From Desulfococcaceae bacterium HSG9 (GTDB lineage: Bacteria > Desulfobacterota > Desulfobacteria > Desulfobacterales > JAUCGF01): a DNA stretch of 42,320 nt. Positions 32,619 through 42,210 of this stretch are shown piece after piece. Within the stretch, counting starts at the first letter, position 1. Each line of letters starts with the position of its first letter. The notes under the pieces are model-generated. The model had not been told where the DNA came from, did no database searches, and saw only the letters and a program-made list of their open reading frames with translations. The DNA lies in contig JAUCGF010000097.1 in the NCBI GenBank assembly GCA_030378005.1, positions 18,501 through 60,820 of the forward strand, given 5' to 3'. The position numbers were made by a program, and so were the translations under genes.

Positions 32619-35600
32619 TTATTCGTTCATCGCTTCTTTCAATCGCTCAAACTGCGTTTCCAACTCGGCCATGAGCACCCCGGCTCCATTTAAATCGCCA
32701 GCATGACAAGCTTGCTCCACATCAAAGGCCGCTTCGCACAAGATTTCACCGCCTACATTGGCGGCGGCTCCTTTGATGGTGTGGGCTTGACGTCTTGAGA
32801 TTCTTCCGTTTCCAGCATTGAGATAGCCCTTCAGCGCCTTGATTTGCCTGGGGATATCTTTCAGAAATCCATCAATAACCGACTGTGCAAGGTCTTCATA
32901 GCCCATAAGCCGGCTGATAAACGCCTTGCGGTTGTAAACCTTGAGAATATGCCCTCCGGTTTCAGAAATATTTTCTATCAGTTCCTTTTTCACAGCGGTT
33001 GCGGGTTTCAAACGAACTGTTTCATCCCGGCCTGCAAGCCATCGTTCGAGCTTTTCAGTCATCACCGCAGGATCAACGGGTTTGGCAATGTAATCGTTCA
33101 TGCCGGCTTCGAGACACTTCTCGCGGTCACCGGTCATGGCGTAGGCGGTCATGGCGATTATCGGAACGCCATGATTCAAAGTTTCGGCTTTAAAATCGCG
33201 AATTTTCCGGGTGGCTTCGTAGCCGTCCATATTCGGCATTTGGCAGTCCATGAGAACCAAGTCATAAGGAATTGATTTAAGCGCTCTGACAGCCTCGTTG
33301 CCATCGGCTGCGGTGTCAGCGCTGTAGCCAAGTTTATCAAGAATTCCCAACGCCACTTGCCGGTTGGTGTCGTTATCCTCAGTTAGAAGAATACGCACAT
33401 TGCCGCGCCGCCTTTCGCGAATTGAGTGCCGTGTGATGATTAACCGCTCGGCGTTGCTCGGTTCATCCGTCAACACGGCGGCCAGGCTGTCTAACAGATC
33501 AGACCGGCGTACGGGCTTGATCAGATACGCGGCAAAGCCGATCTCTTCAAAGCGCTGGGCATCGCCCCGCAGTCCCAGGGACGGCATCATTATCAGACGC
33601 GTTTCCGCAAGCAGCGCGTCCGCCTTGACAGCCTTGCCAAGCGATTCACCGTTCATGCCGGGCATCTGCATATCAAGAATCGCTATATTGTAGGGATGGC
33701 CTGTACGGGCAGCCTTGCGCAGTCGTCTCAAACCCGTTTGGCCGTCCGGCGCTTCGTCCGGATGCGCTCCCCAAGCCCTTAACTGGATAAGCAATATCTC
33801 CCGATTAGTGGCGTTGTCGTCCACCACAAGAATTCTCGCTCCTTGCACTTCGGCCGGTGGTGAATCGTGCTTCTGCCCTAACTGCTTGAGGAAGCGGACC
33901 GTGAACCAGAATTCCGCTCCCCGGCCCTCTGCGGAAATAAGGCCAATCTCGCCCCCCATGGCTTCGACCAGTTGTTTTGATATGGCCAAGCCCAGGCCGG
34001 TGCCGCCATAAGTGCGCGTGGTGGACGCGTCGATCTGAGTAAACTGCGTAAAAAGATGCCTTTGTTTGTCAACCGGGATACCGATGCCGGTGTCGCGCAC
34101 CGAAAAACGCACCAGAGCCTCCTCGTCACTCTCCGAAATCAGTCCGGCGCGCACTGCGATTTCGCCTTTGTGGGTGAATTTGACAGCGTTACCCGCGAGG
34201 TTGGTGAGCACTTGACGCAGGCGGCCTGGATCGCCCCGCAGCAAAGCCGGCGTATCAGGCGAGGCAGCGCAAAGAAGCTCAAGGCCCTTTTTATGCGCTT
34301 TGATGGCCAACATCTCGGCGAAATCCTCTAACAAGGCGCGCAGGTCGAAATCGAGTGTCTCCATCTCCAGCCTGCCTGCCTCAATCTTGGAAAAATCCAG
34401 AATGTCGTTGATCAGCCGCAGCAGAGAATCACCGCTGGTCTTAACTATTTCGGCATAGTGATGCTGTTTTTCTGAAAGCTCAGTGTCCAGAAGCAGACCG
34501 GTCATACCGATAACGGCGTTCATGGGAGTGCGGATTTCGTGGCTCATGTTTGCCAGGAATTCACTTTTAGACATGTTGGCTGTTTCGGCCCGGGCAGCCA
34601 TGCGACGGGCAATATCTTTTTGTCGTTCAAGATGGATATTGAGATCCTTTGATTCTTCAAGGGCATCTCGCAGCCTGTTCTCGGCCAGTCCAATCATGAT
34701 GACCTGTGACGTTAAGTGAGCGATGCGGGCAAGAAACTCATCGATCTCATTGGTAATCGGATACTTGGCAAACAGGGCTAGTACGCCGATGCTGTCTCCT
34801 TTGCTATCTTGGAGTCGATAACCAGCAAAAGAGGCCAGATTGAGTCTCTCTGCCCATTTGTGATCATGAATCAGGGGATCGGTAGTGACTTTATTTGTTA
34901 AAAAACAATCCTCCTCACCGGAAGCGATAAACCCGATTTTGTAGCACCCCAAAGGTACCCTACGATGGGCATCTCCGTTGATATGGGTATATCGGCCTGA
35001 ACTGGCAATAAGATGAAGGCAGCGTTTTCTATCCCGGCAGAAATGGATTTCATCAGGAGCTTTGGCATGAACGCATTTATCGCATCGATTACCAGGCATG
35101 ATCAACCAGATGCGGGTGAAGTCGGCATCGACCATTTCTGTCACTGCTTCGGTGATCAGTTTTATCTTTTCGTAAAAAGGGAAGGAGATAATAAGTTGCT
35201 GTTGCAATGAATTGAGCAGATTGTTTCTTTTTTCCCGTTTTTGATGCTCGGTGATGTCTATACCTACAGCCCAAATCCATCCCAGCGTTGAAAAATCAGG
35301 ATTAGTCCAAAGTATTGTCCTGGGTGTTCCATCTTTAGCTCTCAAAATAATTTCCGCATCTTTTAATTGATAACCATCTTTTGTCCATTTTTGAAGTGAT
35401 TTTTCCAAATACTCTTTATCAGGATAGAGTAAATCCATAGCGTCAGGATTGTTAATCATTTCTGCGGCTGCATATCCAGTGACTTTTTCGCACTCCTTAT
35501 TCCAGAATTGCAAAACACCGTCTTGATTAACAGCATTGATCATTGAAGGCAAATCCATCAAAGCGGAACGAAACTGTTTCTCGCTCTCCCGCAACATTTC

Positions 35601-36014
35601 CTCGGATCGTTTATTTTTTTCAATAAGACGCTGGCGCTCAAGCAGTCGTTCGATGCTCCCAGGCAACGTTTCAATATATTTGCCTTCAATATCTTTGACG
35701 ACGTAATCGCCGGCACCGATTTTCATGGCATCGACAGCCACCAGTTCATTACCCTGCCCTGTGATCATAACGATGGGCGGCAATGGCCCTTTAGAGGCCA
35801 GAATCCTGATAACTTCAAGACCGCTATAGCCCGGCATCTGCTGGTCCACGGCAATGACATCGTATTGACCGGTTTCATACATTTCCAAACCGATCTTTCC
35901 GTCGCCGGCGATATCCACGTTATAGCCGGCCCGTTTCATTCGTTTCTGAACAAGACGCGCCAAGCCGAGGTCGTCTTCCATGTAGAGGATATTAACCGAG
36001 TCAGATTTATCCAT
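32619..36014 (-). CDS. Hybrid histidine kinase (REC-PAS-GAF-HisKA-HATPase-REC-REC-Hpt)
   Basis: The 1131-residue soluble protein has an N-terminal receiver ([13 protein letters not shown]), a PAS domain (~150-260, ending [12 protein letters not shown]), a GAF domain (~280-450) containing a four-cysteine cluster (RCDKCVHAK...[11 protein letters not shown]), the H-box [20 protein letters not shown], an ATPase domain, two receivers ([26 protein letters not shown]) and a C-terminal Hpt ([15 protein letters not shown]). All acceptor residues are intact. The start is 26 bases beyond the reductase stop, so the two are likely co-transcribed. The cysteine cluster suggests metal or redox sensing. The first ~133 residues are nearly the same as in the kinase at 18267. 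Confidence 0.95.
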   Translation of the reverse strand: MDKSDSVNILYMEDDLGLARLVQKRMKRAGYNVDIAGDGKIGLEMYETGQYDVIAVDQQMPGYSGLEVIRILASKGPLPPIVMITGQGNELVAVDAMKIGAGDYVVKDIEGKYIETLPGSIERLLERQRLIEKNKRSEEMLRESEKQFRSALMDLPSMINAVNQDGVLQFWNKECEKVTGYAAAEMINNPDAMDLLYPDKEYLEKSLQKWTKDGYQLKDAEIILRAKDGTPRTILWTNPDFSTLGWIWAVGIDITEHQKREKRNNLLNSLQQQLIISFPFYEKIKLITEAVTEMVDADFTRIWLIMPGNRCDKCVHAKAPDEIHFCRDRKRCLHLIASSGRYTHINGDAHRRVPLGCYKIGFIASGEEDCFLTNKVTTDPLIHDHKWAERLNLASFAGYRLQDSKGDSIGVLALFAKYPITNEIDEFLARIAHLTSQVIMIGLAENRLRDALEESKDLNIHLERQKDIARRMAARAETANMSKSEFLANMSHEIRTPMNAVIGMTGLLLDTELSEKQHHYAEIVKTSGDSLLRLINDILDFSKIEAGRLEMETLDFDLRALLEDFAEMLAIKAHKKGLELLCAASPDTPALLRGDPGRLRQVLTNLAGNAVKFTHKGEIAVRAGLISESDEEALVRFSVRDTGIGIPVDKQRHLFTQFTQIDASTTRTYGGTGLGLAISKQLVEAMGGEIGLISAEGRGAEFWFTVRFLKQLGQKHDSPPAEVQGARILVVDDNATNREILLIQLRAWGAHPDEAPDGQTGLRRLRKAARTGHPYNIAILDMQMPGMNGESLGKAVKADALLAETRLIMMPSLGLRGDAQRFEEIGFAAYLIKPVRRSDLLDSLAAVLTDEPSNAERLIITRHSIRERRRGNVRILLTEDNDTNRQVALGILDKLGYSADTAADGNEAVRALKSIPYDLVLMDCQMPNMDGYEATRKIRDFKAETLNHGVPIIAMTAYAMTGDREKCLEAGMNDYIAKPVDPAVMTEKLERWLAGRDETVRLKPATAVKKELIENISETGGHILKVYNRKAFISRLMGYEDLAQSVIDGFLKDIPRQIKALKGYLNAGNGRISRRQAHTIKGAAANVGGEILCEAAFDVEQACHAGDLNGAGVLMAELETQFERLKEAMNE

Positions 36015-36040
36015 AATTAATTCCTTCTTTTCCCTTGAGT

Positions 36041-38143
36041 TTATGAAATCGGCCGGATTTTTACCGCGCTGAACTTGTATTCCGGTTGTTTGGAATGTAT
36101 ATCATACACCGTATTGGTAACCTGATTGGCCAATTTTTCCTTGCCGCCCCCTAGCGCGTTTCCGTAATGCCAGGGAATGAAAACATTGCCAGTGAGAAGG
36201 CGGTCCGAAAATCGGGCGGGAAGACGCAAGCTTCCGCGGCGTGAAGCAATTTCAGTTTCTTGTCCCTCTGAAATATTCAGGTTAAAAGCGTCTTCTGGAT
36301 GAATTTCGATGAATGCGTCAGGCGCCATTTTGCAGAGTTGCGGAGAACGTCCGGTACGGGTACGAGTGTTAAACTGCCCTCTCAAACGTCCGGTGATAAG
36401 CACAAACGGGTATTGCTCATCAATTGTATCGCCGGGCGCTTTGTATTCACGCGGTAAAAGTGCGGCGCGGCCATCGGGGCGAGGAAAACGCCAGTCCGTG
36501 AACATGCGTGCGGTCCCCGGATGGTCAGCGTCGGGACAGGGCAGTTGCGGGCCGACATGACCTCGCAAGCGTTCATAAGTGACTCCGTTCATATCGCATA
36601 AACGCCCTTTGGTAATTGTTTTGAACTCCTCAAAGACTTCCTCAGACGATGAATAAGGGAACTCTTTTTCAAAGCCCAAGGCGCGCGCCATCAACCAGAT
36701 AATTTCATAATCAGGTTTGGCTTCACCCGGAGGCTCGATTACGGCCTCGACCAGTTCGATGCGCCGTTCGCCCGATATAAACGTACCTGTTTTTTCACAC
36801 CATTGCGCTGCCGGAAAAATCACATCCCCCAGCAATGTCGTCTCGGTCGGATGAAAGATATCCTGAACGATAAGCATTTCAGCTTTTCCAAGCGCTTCAG
36901 TCACCCAGCGCGTATTGGGAATCGAGGCGGCCGGGTTGGTGGTCATCACCCACAATGCGCGTATATCTCCGGTGTGAAGCCCCTTGATTGTATCCATAAT
37001 GGAACGCCCTGGCACTGGCGAAATATTTTCTACGGGGATTTTCCAGAAATCGGCAACTTCCTTTCGGTGCTGGGAATTAGCCACCATCCGCATACCCGGC
37101 AAAAGGTGGGAAAGCGCACCTACCCACCGATTTCCCATGGCATTGGCTTCACCCGTAATCGAAAGAGGGCCGGCTCCCGGGCGGCAGTAGTTTCCTGTCA
37201 AAAATGATAAATTATGTAAGGTGTTATTTTTACACACAGCCTGCGAAGAATGATTGTAACCTTGAAACCAGAAGGTGAGCATCGCTTTGGCTTGGCCGAT
37301 GGCGCGTGCGGCCTCGATCAACTGATTTTCGGGACATCCGGTTATCAGGGCGCCGCGTGAAGGCGGATATTTTTCCACCAGCGCTTTGAGGTCGCACAGA
37401 CCGGAGGCATAATGCTCGACATGTTTTTCGTCAACAAAGCCCTCTTTCAGTAAAATGTGAGCCAGGGTGTGGTTTAGGGCCACGTCTGTTCCGGGTTTTA
37501 ATTGAAGATGCATATCCGCCAAGTCCGCAGTCGGAGTCCTGCGAGGATCGATGACAATGACTTTGACGTTGTTTTTTGCTTTAGCTGCGCGCACACGCTG
37601 GAACAAAACCGGCACGGAAACAGCCATATTATTGCCCGCAATCAAGAAAAGATCGGCCTTTTCAATATCGGCATAACAAGCGGGAGGGGCGTCCGCGCCC
37701 AGAGTGGACACAAATCCGATGGCCGAGCTGGCCATGCAAAGGCGCGTGCTGCATTCCATGTTGTTTGTGCCGATAGCCGCCTTCATCAGCTTATTCATCA
37801 GGTAGTATTCTTCGGTCAGATTAATCGCGCCGCCATAAAAAGCGACCGCGCCGGGACCGTATTGGTCAATGATTCGTTTGAAACCGGATGCGGCATGGTT
37901 AATGGCTTCCTCCCATTCAACCGGCACAAGTTTACCGTCACGTCGCAACATGGGATGTTTCAGGCGGTCTTTATCGGTAAAAATCGGCGGATAATTGGTT
38001 GGAAGAACGCATGTCCCGCCTTGATTAGCCGGATGATCCTTCATTCCCTTGATCTTAACGACCTTGCCCTGCTCAACTCCAACCATCAGGCCGCAGCCGA
38101 AACCGCAATAGGGACATGTTGATTTATGCCATTGAATTGTCAT
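36041..38143 (-). CDS. Molybdopterin oxidoreductase, NasA/NarB-like catalytic subunit
   Basis: The 700-residue product lacks a Tat signal and should be cytoplasmic. Four cysteines for a [4Fe-4S] cluster are at C10, C13, C17 and C45. The likely Mo ligand is C136 in STRLCMASS, in a NasA-like setting ([18 protein letters not shown]). Other pterin-site stretches are [16 protein letters not shown] and [20 protein letters not shown]. These favour an assimilatory nitrate reductase-type enzyme over a formate dehydrogenase. The lysine usual two residues after the fourth cluster cysteine (CxKG) is Leu here (TCVLP). No electron-transfer partner, nitrite reductase or transporter is nearby. A perfect AAGGAGGT precedes the ATG. 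It leads the kinase array. Confidence 0.88.
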   Translation of the reverse strand: MTIQWHKSTCPYCGFGCGLMVGVEQGKVVKIKGMKDHPANQGGTCVLPTNYPPIFTDKDRLKHPMLRRDGKLVPVEWEEAINHAASGFKRIIDQYGPGAVAFYGGAINLTEEYYLMNKLMKAAIGTNNMECSTRLCMASSAIGFVSTLGADAPPACYADIEKADLFLIAGNNMAVSVPVLFQRVRAAKAKNNVKVIVIDPRRTPTADLADMHLQLKPGTDVALNHTLAHILLKEGFVDEKHVEHYASGLCDLKALVEKYPPSRGALITGCPENQLIEAARAIGQAKAMLTFWFQGYNHSSQAVCKNNTLHNLSFLTGNYCRPGAGPLSITGEANAMGNRWVGALSHLLPGMRMVANSQHRKEVADFWKIPVENISPVPGRSIMDTIKGLHTGDIRALWVMTTNPAASIPNTRWVTEALGKAEMLIVQDIFHPTETTLLGDVIFPAAQWCEKTGTFISGERRIELVEAVIEPPGEAKPDYEIIWLMARALGFEKEFPYSSSEEVFEEFKTITKGRLCDMNGVTYERLRGHVGPQLPCPDADHPGTARMFTDWRFPRPDGRAALLPREYKAPGDTIDEQYPFVLITGRLRGQFNTRTRTGRSPQLCKMAPDAFIEIHPEDAFNLNISEGQETEIASRRGSLRLPARFSDRLLTGNVFIPWHYGNALGGGKEKLANQVTNTVYDIHSKQPEYKFSAVKIRPIS

Positions 38144-38596
38144 AACAAACCTCCTTTTTTATTTATGATTCACTTCATTTGATCCTGCTCGTATCCATTT
38201 TGATTTATATTCAGTAGATCGAAAAATTTTATGAAATGCCGCCGGGTACTCATATTACAAGCATATCTGAAATGTTATTAGCGATCAATCTGAAATTCGT
38301 TTAATAATTGTTTTAAATTTAACCCTACAACGACACTTAGCAACTAACTACTTGAAATTATAGGATTTTAACAAAACCGCCCAAAATTTTAAGTTATTGA
38401 ATTTATTGTATTTTATCTGTAAGTGTCGTTGTAGGGTTAAAAAGAAAGGATAACCTTTTGAAGACATTCGCCTTAATTTTTCCTTGCTTTAAAAATCCGA
38501 TTTTTTGTCCTTATGAAAAAAATTAATTTACCTTAAAAGTTTTGCTCAGATATTTATTGATTGCAACGCGCTTGTGATTAATTTAAAGTGATACGA
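38144..38596. other. Divergent intergenic region with a MITE-like element
   Basis: This gap separates the minus-strand reductase from the plus-strand small ORF and radical SAM gene, so it must hold both promoters. The sequence is very AT-rich. Its only strong structure is the palindrome-ended element at 38318-38441. A single AAAAATCCGATTTTTT (from 38490) resembles the core of the MITE at 15253. No further gene is visible. Confidence 0.5.
38318..38441. mobile_element. MITE-like element with 22-bp perfect terminal inverted repeats
   Basis: The ends 38318-38339 (beginning TTTAACCCTACAACGACA) and 38420-38441 are exact inverted repeats, 124 bp overall. The interior is AT-rich and non-coding. The flanks are runs of T and A, so the target duplication cannot be defined with confidence. 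Its position in a promoter region could affect either neighbour. Confidence 0.75.
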
Positions 38597-38695
38597 ATGA
38601 TCAAAAAATTTGGATTGGTTGACCTGTTGCAAGATAATAGGCTTTATCAGACAATTCCGCCAACGACAATGAAGGATGCCGCAAAAGAATTATGA
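38597..38695 (+). CDS. Small ORF (32 residues) overlapping the radical SAM start
   Basis: An ATG at 38597 opens a 32-residue frame, MIKKFGLVDLLQDNRLYQTI then PPTTMKDAAKEL, whose TGA overlaps the ATG of the radical SAM gene by 4 bases. Such an overlap usually means translational coupling. The upstream signal is weak (AAAGTGA). The peptide has no recognised family. It could be a coupling leader, a short substrate-like peptide, or a chance frame; the overlap is the only support. Confidence 0.4.
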   Translation: MIKKFGLVDLLQDNRLYQTIPPTTMKDAAKEL

Positions 38696-40239
38696 AATCA
38701 CAAAAAGTCAAGCGATACGGAAAAGGGACGAATTATAAAACAATATACCTGATAGCTCCGAGGCATCCTGAAAATTTCTGGTCTATGCAGGGAACTGTCG
38801 ATATTTTGGGTGCCAAAACCCTTATGCCAAATTCTGCTTTGGCAACCCTGATGGCGCTTACACCGGATGATGTCAATATCGCCTACATTCTTTGCGATGA
38901 AAATATTTCGGAAATTGATTTTGATTTAAAATGTGACCTTGCTGTCATTACTGGTGCAACTCTTCATGTACGCAGAATCAATAAATTATGCAAAATTTTT
39001 CGTGAAAAGGGGCGGACTGTCGCCCTGGGAGGAACTTATGCGACTATTGAAGCTGACAACTGTCGGGACATTGCCGATTATCATTTTATCGGAGAGGCCG
39101 AATATACATGGCCGCAATTTTTACGCCAATGGGTGTGCGATAAAGCCGTCAAGGTGTATGAACAGGCTGAATACATTGATCTTAAAGACAGCCCTGCGCC
39201 GGATTGGTCATTGATTGATGTTCACGACTATATCAATATCAGTGTTCAAACAAGCCGGGGATGTCCGAATCGGTGTGATTTTTGCGATGTCATCCGTTAT
39301 GTGGGAAGGCAATACAGGATAAAAACCGCAGATCAGATTATGGGCGAGGTACAGAATGCGCATAACATAGGCGCTCGCACCGTATTCTTTTCAGATGACA
39401 ATTTCCTTGGAAACAAGGCGTTTACCAAAGAACTGCTGCCAAGGTTGATCAAATGGAATTTGGAACAGACCCGGCCATTATCTTTTTCAACCCAGATTAC
39501 CGTGCAGGTGGCTGATGATGAAAAACTTTTGAAAATGCTTGCAGATGCAAGATTCTCAGTTCTTTTTCTCGGAGTGGAAACAGTAAGGGAAGCAAGCCTG
39601 AAAGAGGTGCATAAAACTCAGAATTTAAAATATGATATATATGCAAGAATTGAAAGAATCTCGCGTTTCGGAATAATACCTTTTATCGGCCTGATTGTCG
39701 GTTTTGACAACGACGACGTGAGTGTGTTCGATGATCTTTATCATTTTATCAAAGCGACCCATAGCCCCATTGCCGGGATAAGCCTGTTGAATGCTCCGAA
39801 ATTCACTCCGCTTTATGAAAGGCTTAAAAAAGAAGGACGATTGGCGGAAGATGACTTTTCCGGGGAATGGCAGTTATATACAAATATCATACCTAAACAG
39901 ATGAAAAGAGATGAATTGATCGAACATTACCGCAATCTGTTTAAAAAATTGTATGAGCCTGAATTATTTGAAGCTCGACTGGAACAATGGCTGAATAATG
40001 TAGAATACCGCAACACCGATTACACCAACAAAAAATTCGACCCCAAACAGTTATTATTCGGATACAGAATATTCAAACATTTCACATTAAAAGAAAATTC
40101 TCAGGTTAGGCACCTCTGCTTCAGAGCAATGAAAAAAACCTGGCAAACAAATCCTGAACTTATGAGGCGCTTTTTTACCCTGATAACTCAGTACAGCCAT
40201 TTCTATCATTTTCTAAACGAACAAAGAACTGACAGATAA
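38692..40239 (+). CDS. B12-binding-domain radical SAM protein with DUF4070-type C-terminus
   Basis: The 515-residue product has an N-terminal cobalamin-binding-like Rossmann domain (~20-150, LAVITGATLHVRRINKLCKI, VALGGTYAT), a radical SAM barrel with the cluster motif CPNRCDFCDV near residue 192, FFSDDNF, LFLGVET and a C-terminal helical region of DUF4070 type (IPKQMKRDELIEHYRNLF). These enzymes use SAM and often cobalamin for methylations or rearrangements of unreactive carbons; the substrate here is unknown. The cobalamin loop DxHxxG is not evident, so B12 may not be bound in the usual base-off form. The ATG lies in a 4-base overlap with a small upstream ORF. Confidence 0.9.
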   Translation: MKSQKVKRYGKGTNYKTIYLIAPRHPENFWSMQGTVDILGAKTLMPNSALATLMALTPDDVNIAYILCDENISEIDFDLKCDLAVITGATLHVRRINKLCKIFREKGRTVALGGTYATIEADNCRDIADYHFIGEAEYTWPQFLRQWVCDKAVKVYEQAEYIDLKDSPAPDWSLIDVHDYINISVQTSRGCPNRCDFCDVIRYVGRQYRIKTADQIMGEVQNAHNIGARTVFFSDDNFLGNKAFTKELLPRLIKWNLEQTRPLSFSTQITVQVADDEKLLKMLADARFSVLFLGVETVREASLKEVHKTQNLKYDIYARIERISRFGIIPFIGLIVGFDNDDVSVFDDLYHFIKATHSPIAGISLLNAPKFTPLYERLKKEGRLAEDDFSGEWQLYTNIIPKQMKRDELIEHYRNLFKKLYEPELFEARLEQWLNNVEYRNTDYTNKKFDPKQLLFGYRIFKHFTLKENSQVRHLCFRAMKKTWQTNPELMRRFFTLITQYSHFYHFLNEQRTDR

Positions 40240-40291
40240 TCACTTTTTCAAGCTGCCAAACTGCTCAAAGCAACTTTATAATCATATAATT

Positions 40292-40401
40292 GATGGTCTC
40301 GTAAAAAATCAGAATTTCGTCATTTTTATAATTTCGCACCTAATGATTTCAATGGGTTACGAGCCAGAATTTTTGGGATTTCGACTTTTTACGAGACCAT
40401 C
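40292..40401. mobile_element. MITE-like element with 6-bp flanking duplication
   Basis: The 16-bp ends GATGGTCTCGTAAAAA (40292-40307) and its exact complement (40386-40401) bound 110 bp of non-coding sequence. ATAATT flanks it directly on both sides (40286-40291 and 40402-40407), as expected for a target duplication. It lies between convergent genes (radical SAM and nupC-like) and may also serve as a bidirectional transcription barrier. Confidence 0.8.
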
Positions 40402-40413
40402 ATAATTAATTGC

Positions 40414-41655
40414 TCACACCAAAATTCCGACAACCGCTCCGGTCATACATGTCGCCAGAGTTCCTGCAACAACAGCGCGTAAACCTAACGCAACTATTTC
40501 GTCGCGTCGTTCCGGAGCCATCGTGCCTAACCCGCCGATCATAATGCCCAAACTGCCCGGATTGGCAAACCCGCATAAGGCATACGTCATAATCAGAGTG
40601 CTTTTGTTGCTTAAAACACCGGGAGCAAGACGACTCATGTCAAGATATGCGATGAATTCATTCAAAACAGTTTTGGTGCCCAGGATAGCACCGGCAGGGA
40701 CGGCCTCATTCCAGGGGATACCCATTAACCACGTTATCGGAGCCATCACAATACCCAAAATGCGTTGCAATGTAAGCGGTTGGCCGCCCGCTTCCGGTAA
40801 AAATCCCAAAATCAGATTGACAAGATGAACCAGTGCTATGATGACGACTAACATAGCGATAATATTGATCAGCAGTTGTACGCCTTGAATTGTCCCCCTG
40901 GTAACCGCATCCATGGCATTGAACGATTTTTCATAAGTTGCCTCCTGGCCGACAGTTGTCAGCGCGGTTTCAGGAATCATTATTTTTGCAATTGTCACCG
41001 CCGCCGGTACGCTGATGATTGATGCTGTCAAAATATGTCCCATGACATCAGGTAAAACATCCTTCAGGATACCAGCATATAAGACCATTACAGTTCCGGC
41101 AATTGTGGCCATACCACAGGTCATAAGGGAAAAAATTTCGCTGCGTGTCATCGCACTCAAATAGGGGCGGATAAGAAGCGGCGATTCAACCATGCCCACA
41201 AACACATTGGCTGAAATTCCCAAACCTTCGGCTCCGCCAATTCCCATAGTTTTCTGAAGGGCCAATGAAAATAACCTGACAATCACCGGTAAAATTTTCC
41301 AATGAAATAAAAGAGCTGTCAACGCGCTTATCACAAGCACCAGCGGCAACGCTTGAAACGCCAAAATAAATCCGGCACCTGGAAATTTTTCCGGAAAAGG
41401 AAGGTTGCCGCCTCCCAAATAGCCGAACACAAAAGATGTTCCCTCTCTGGTAGAGCTTTCCAATATCATCACAAGGCGATTTAATACGAAGAAAAATTCC
41501 CGGAACAGCGGGATTTTCAATAAAACAACCCCGATAATCAATTGAATCGCAATACCGGTCAATACAAGTTTGAAACGCACTTGATTACGATTTTCGCTTA
41601 TCAGCCAGGCAATGCCGGTAAATGCCGCCAAGCCCAGTAAACTTTGATGTATCAT
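40414..41655 (-). CDS. Concentrative nucleoside transporter (CNT/NupC family)
   Basis: The 413-residue integral membrane protein has the family length and about ten hydrophobic helices. Family stretches include FVFGYLGGG...FILAFQALPLVLVISALTALLFHW, GISANVFVGMVESPLLIRPY, MTCGMATIAGTVMVLYAG, NEFIAYLDM and TYALCGFANPGSLGIMIGGLG. It should import nucleosides with protons or sodium at the inner membrane. AAAGG 8 bases upstream supports the ATG. It is convergent with the radical SAM gene, with a MITE-like element in between, and follows the YjbQ gene on the same strand after ~150 bases. Confidence 0.95.
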   Translation of the reverse strand: MIHQSLLGLAAFTGIAWLISENRNQVRFKLVLTGIAIQLIIGVVLLKIPLFREFFFVLNRLVMILESSTREGTSFVFGYLGGGNLPFPEKFPGAGFILAFQALPLVLVISALTALLFHWKILPVIVRLFSLALQKTMGIGGAEGLGISANVFVGMVESPLLIRPYLSAMTRSEIFSLMTCGMATIAGTVMVLYAGILKDVLPDVMGHILTASIISVPAAVTIAKIMIPETALTTVGQEATYEKSFNAMDAVTRGTIQGVQLLINIIAMLVVIIALVHLVNLILGFLPEAGGQPLTLQRILGIVMAPITWLMGIPWNEAVPAGAILGTKTVLNEFIAYLDMSRLAPGVLSNKSTLIMTYALCGFANPGSLGIMIGGLGTMAPERRDEIVALGLRAVVAGTLATCMTGAVVGILV

Positions 41656-41805
41656 ATAGCAGACCTTTCAAATGTTCAGTTTAAAGTTTTAAATTTTAAT
41701 TTTTGTACTCGTCAATATCATTTTTTGTGATTTTGACTGTCAACATAAAGCGGGACTGATGTAAAACCGACGAGAAAGTAAATAAGGGATGCCAAACTTG
41801 CAACT

Positions 41806-42210
41806 TTAAATTTCAATAATAGTGCATACAATGGAACGCTTTTTACGAGGTCCGTCAAACTCGCAGAAAAAGATATTTTGCCACTGCGATAATCCCAAAT
41901 TGCCATCAATCAGAGGAATCGTTTCGGAAGGACCGATCAAACCGGATTTCAAATGGGCATCGCCGTTGCCATCCTGCTGATCGTGGAGCCAAACTCCCTG
42001 AGGAATAATTTTTTTCAAAAATTGAATCACATCTGTTTGAACGCTTTCGTCCCAATTTTCCTGAATCATAATAGCGCTGGTAGCTCCTTGAGCATACAAT
42101 GCCACCAGTCCGTTTGAAATATGACTCTGACGCACCAGATTAAGAATTTCAGCGGTAATATCAACCAGTTCCTCTCGCTTACCAGTGGTGATTTGAATAA
42201 TTTTGCGCAT
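41806..42210 (-). CDS. YjbQ-family (UPF0047) protein
   Basis: The 134-residue product matches the small YjbQ/UPF0047 fold: an N-terminal ITTGKREELVDIT, SNGLVALYAQGATSAIMIQE (the HTTA/T-type position), GDAHLKSGLIGPSETIPL with the conserved histidine, and the closing QNIFFCEFDGPRKKR. Members have been reported with weak thiamine-phosphate synthase activity; the physiological role is unsettled. The start has only a weak AAGGC upstream. It may share a transcript with the nucleoside transporter. Confidence 0.95.
   Translation of the reverse strand: MRKIIQITTGKREELVDITAEILNLVRQSHISNGLVALYAQGATSAIMIQENWDESVQTDVIQFLKKIIPQGVWLHDQQDGNGDAHLKSGLIGPSETIPLIDGNLGLSQWQNIFFCEFDGPRKKRSIVCTIIEI

Noticed and set aside
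36041..38143. Formate dehydrogenase (FdhF) identity
   Set aside because: The Mo-ligand context STRLCMASS and the [16 protein letters not shown] stretch fit NasA/NarB better; no selenocysteine context or fdh partners are seen.
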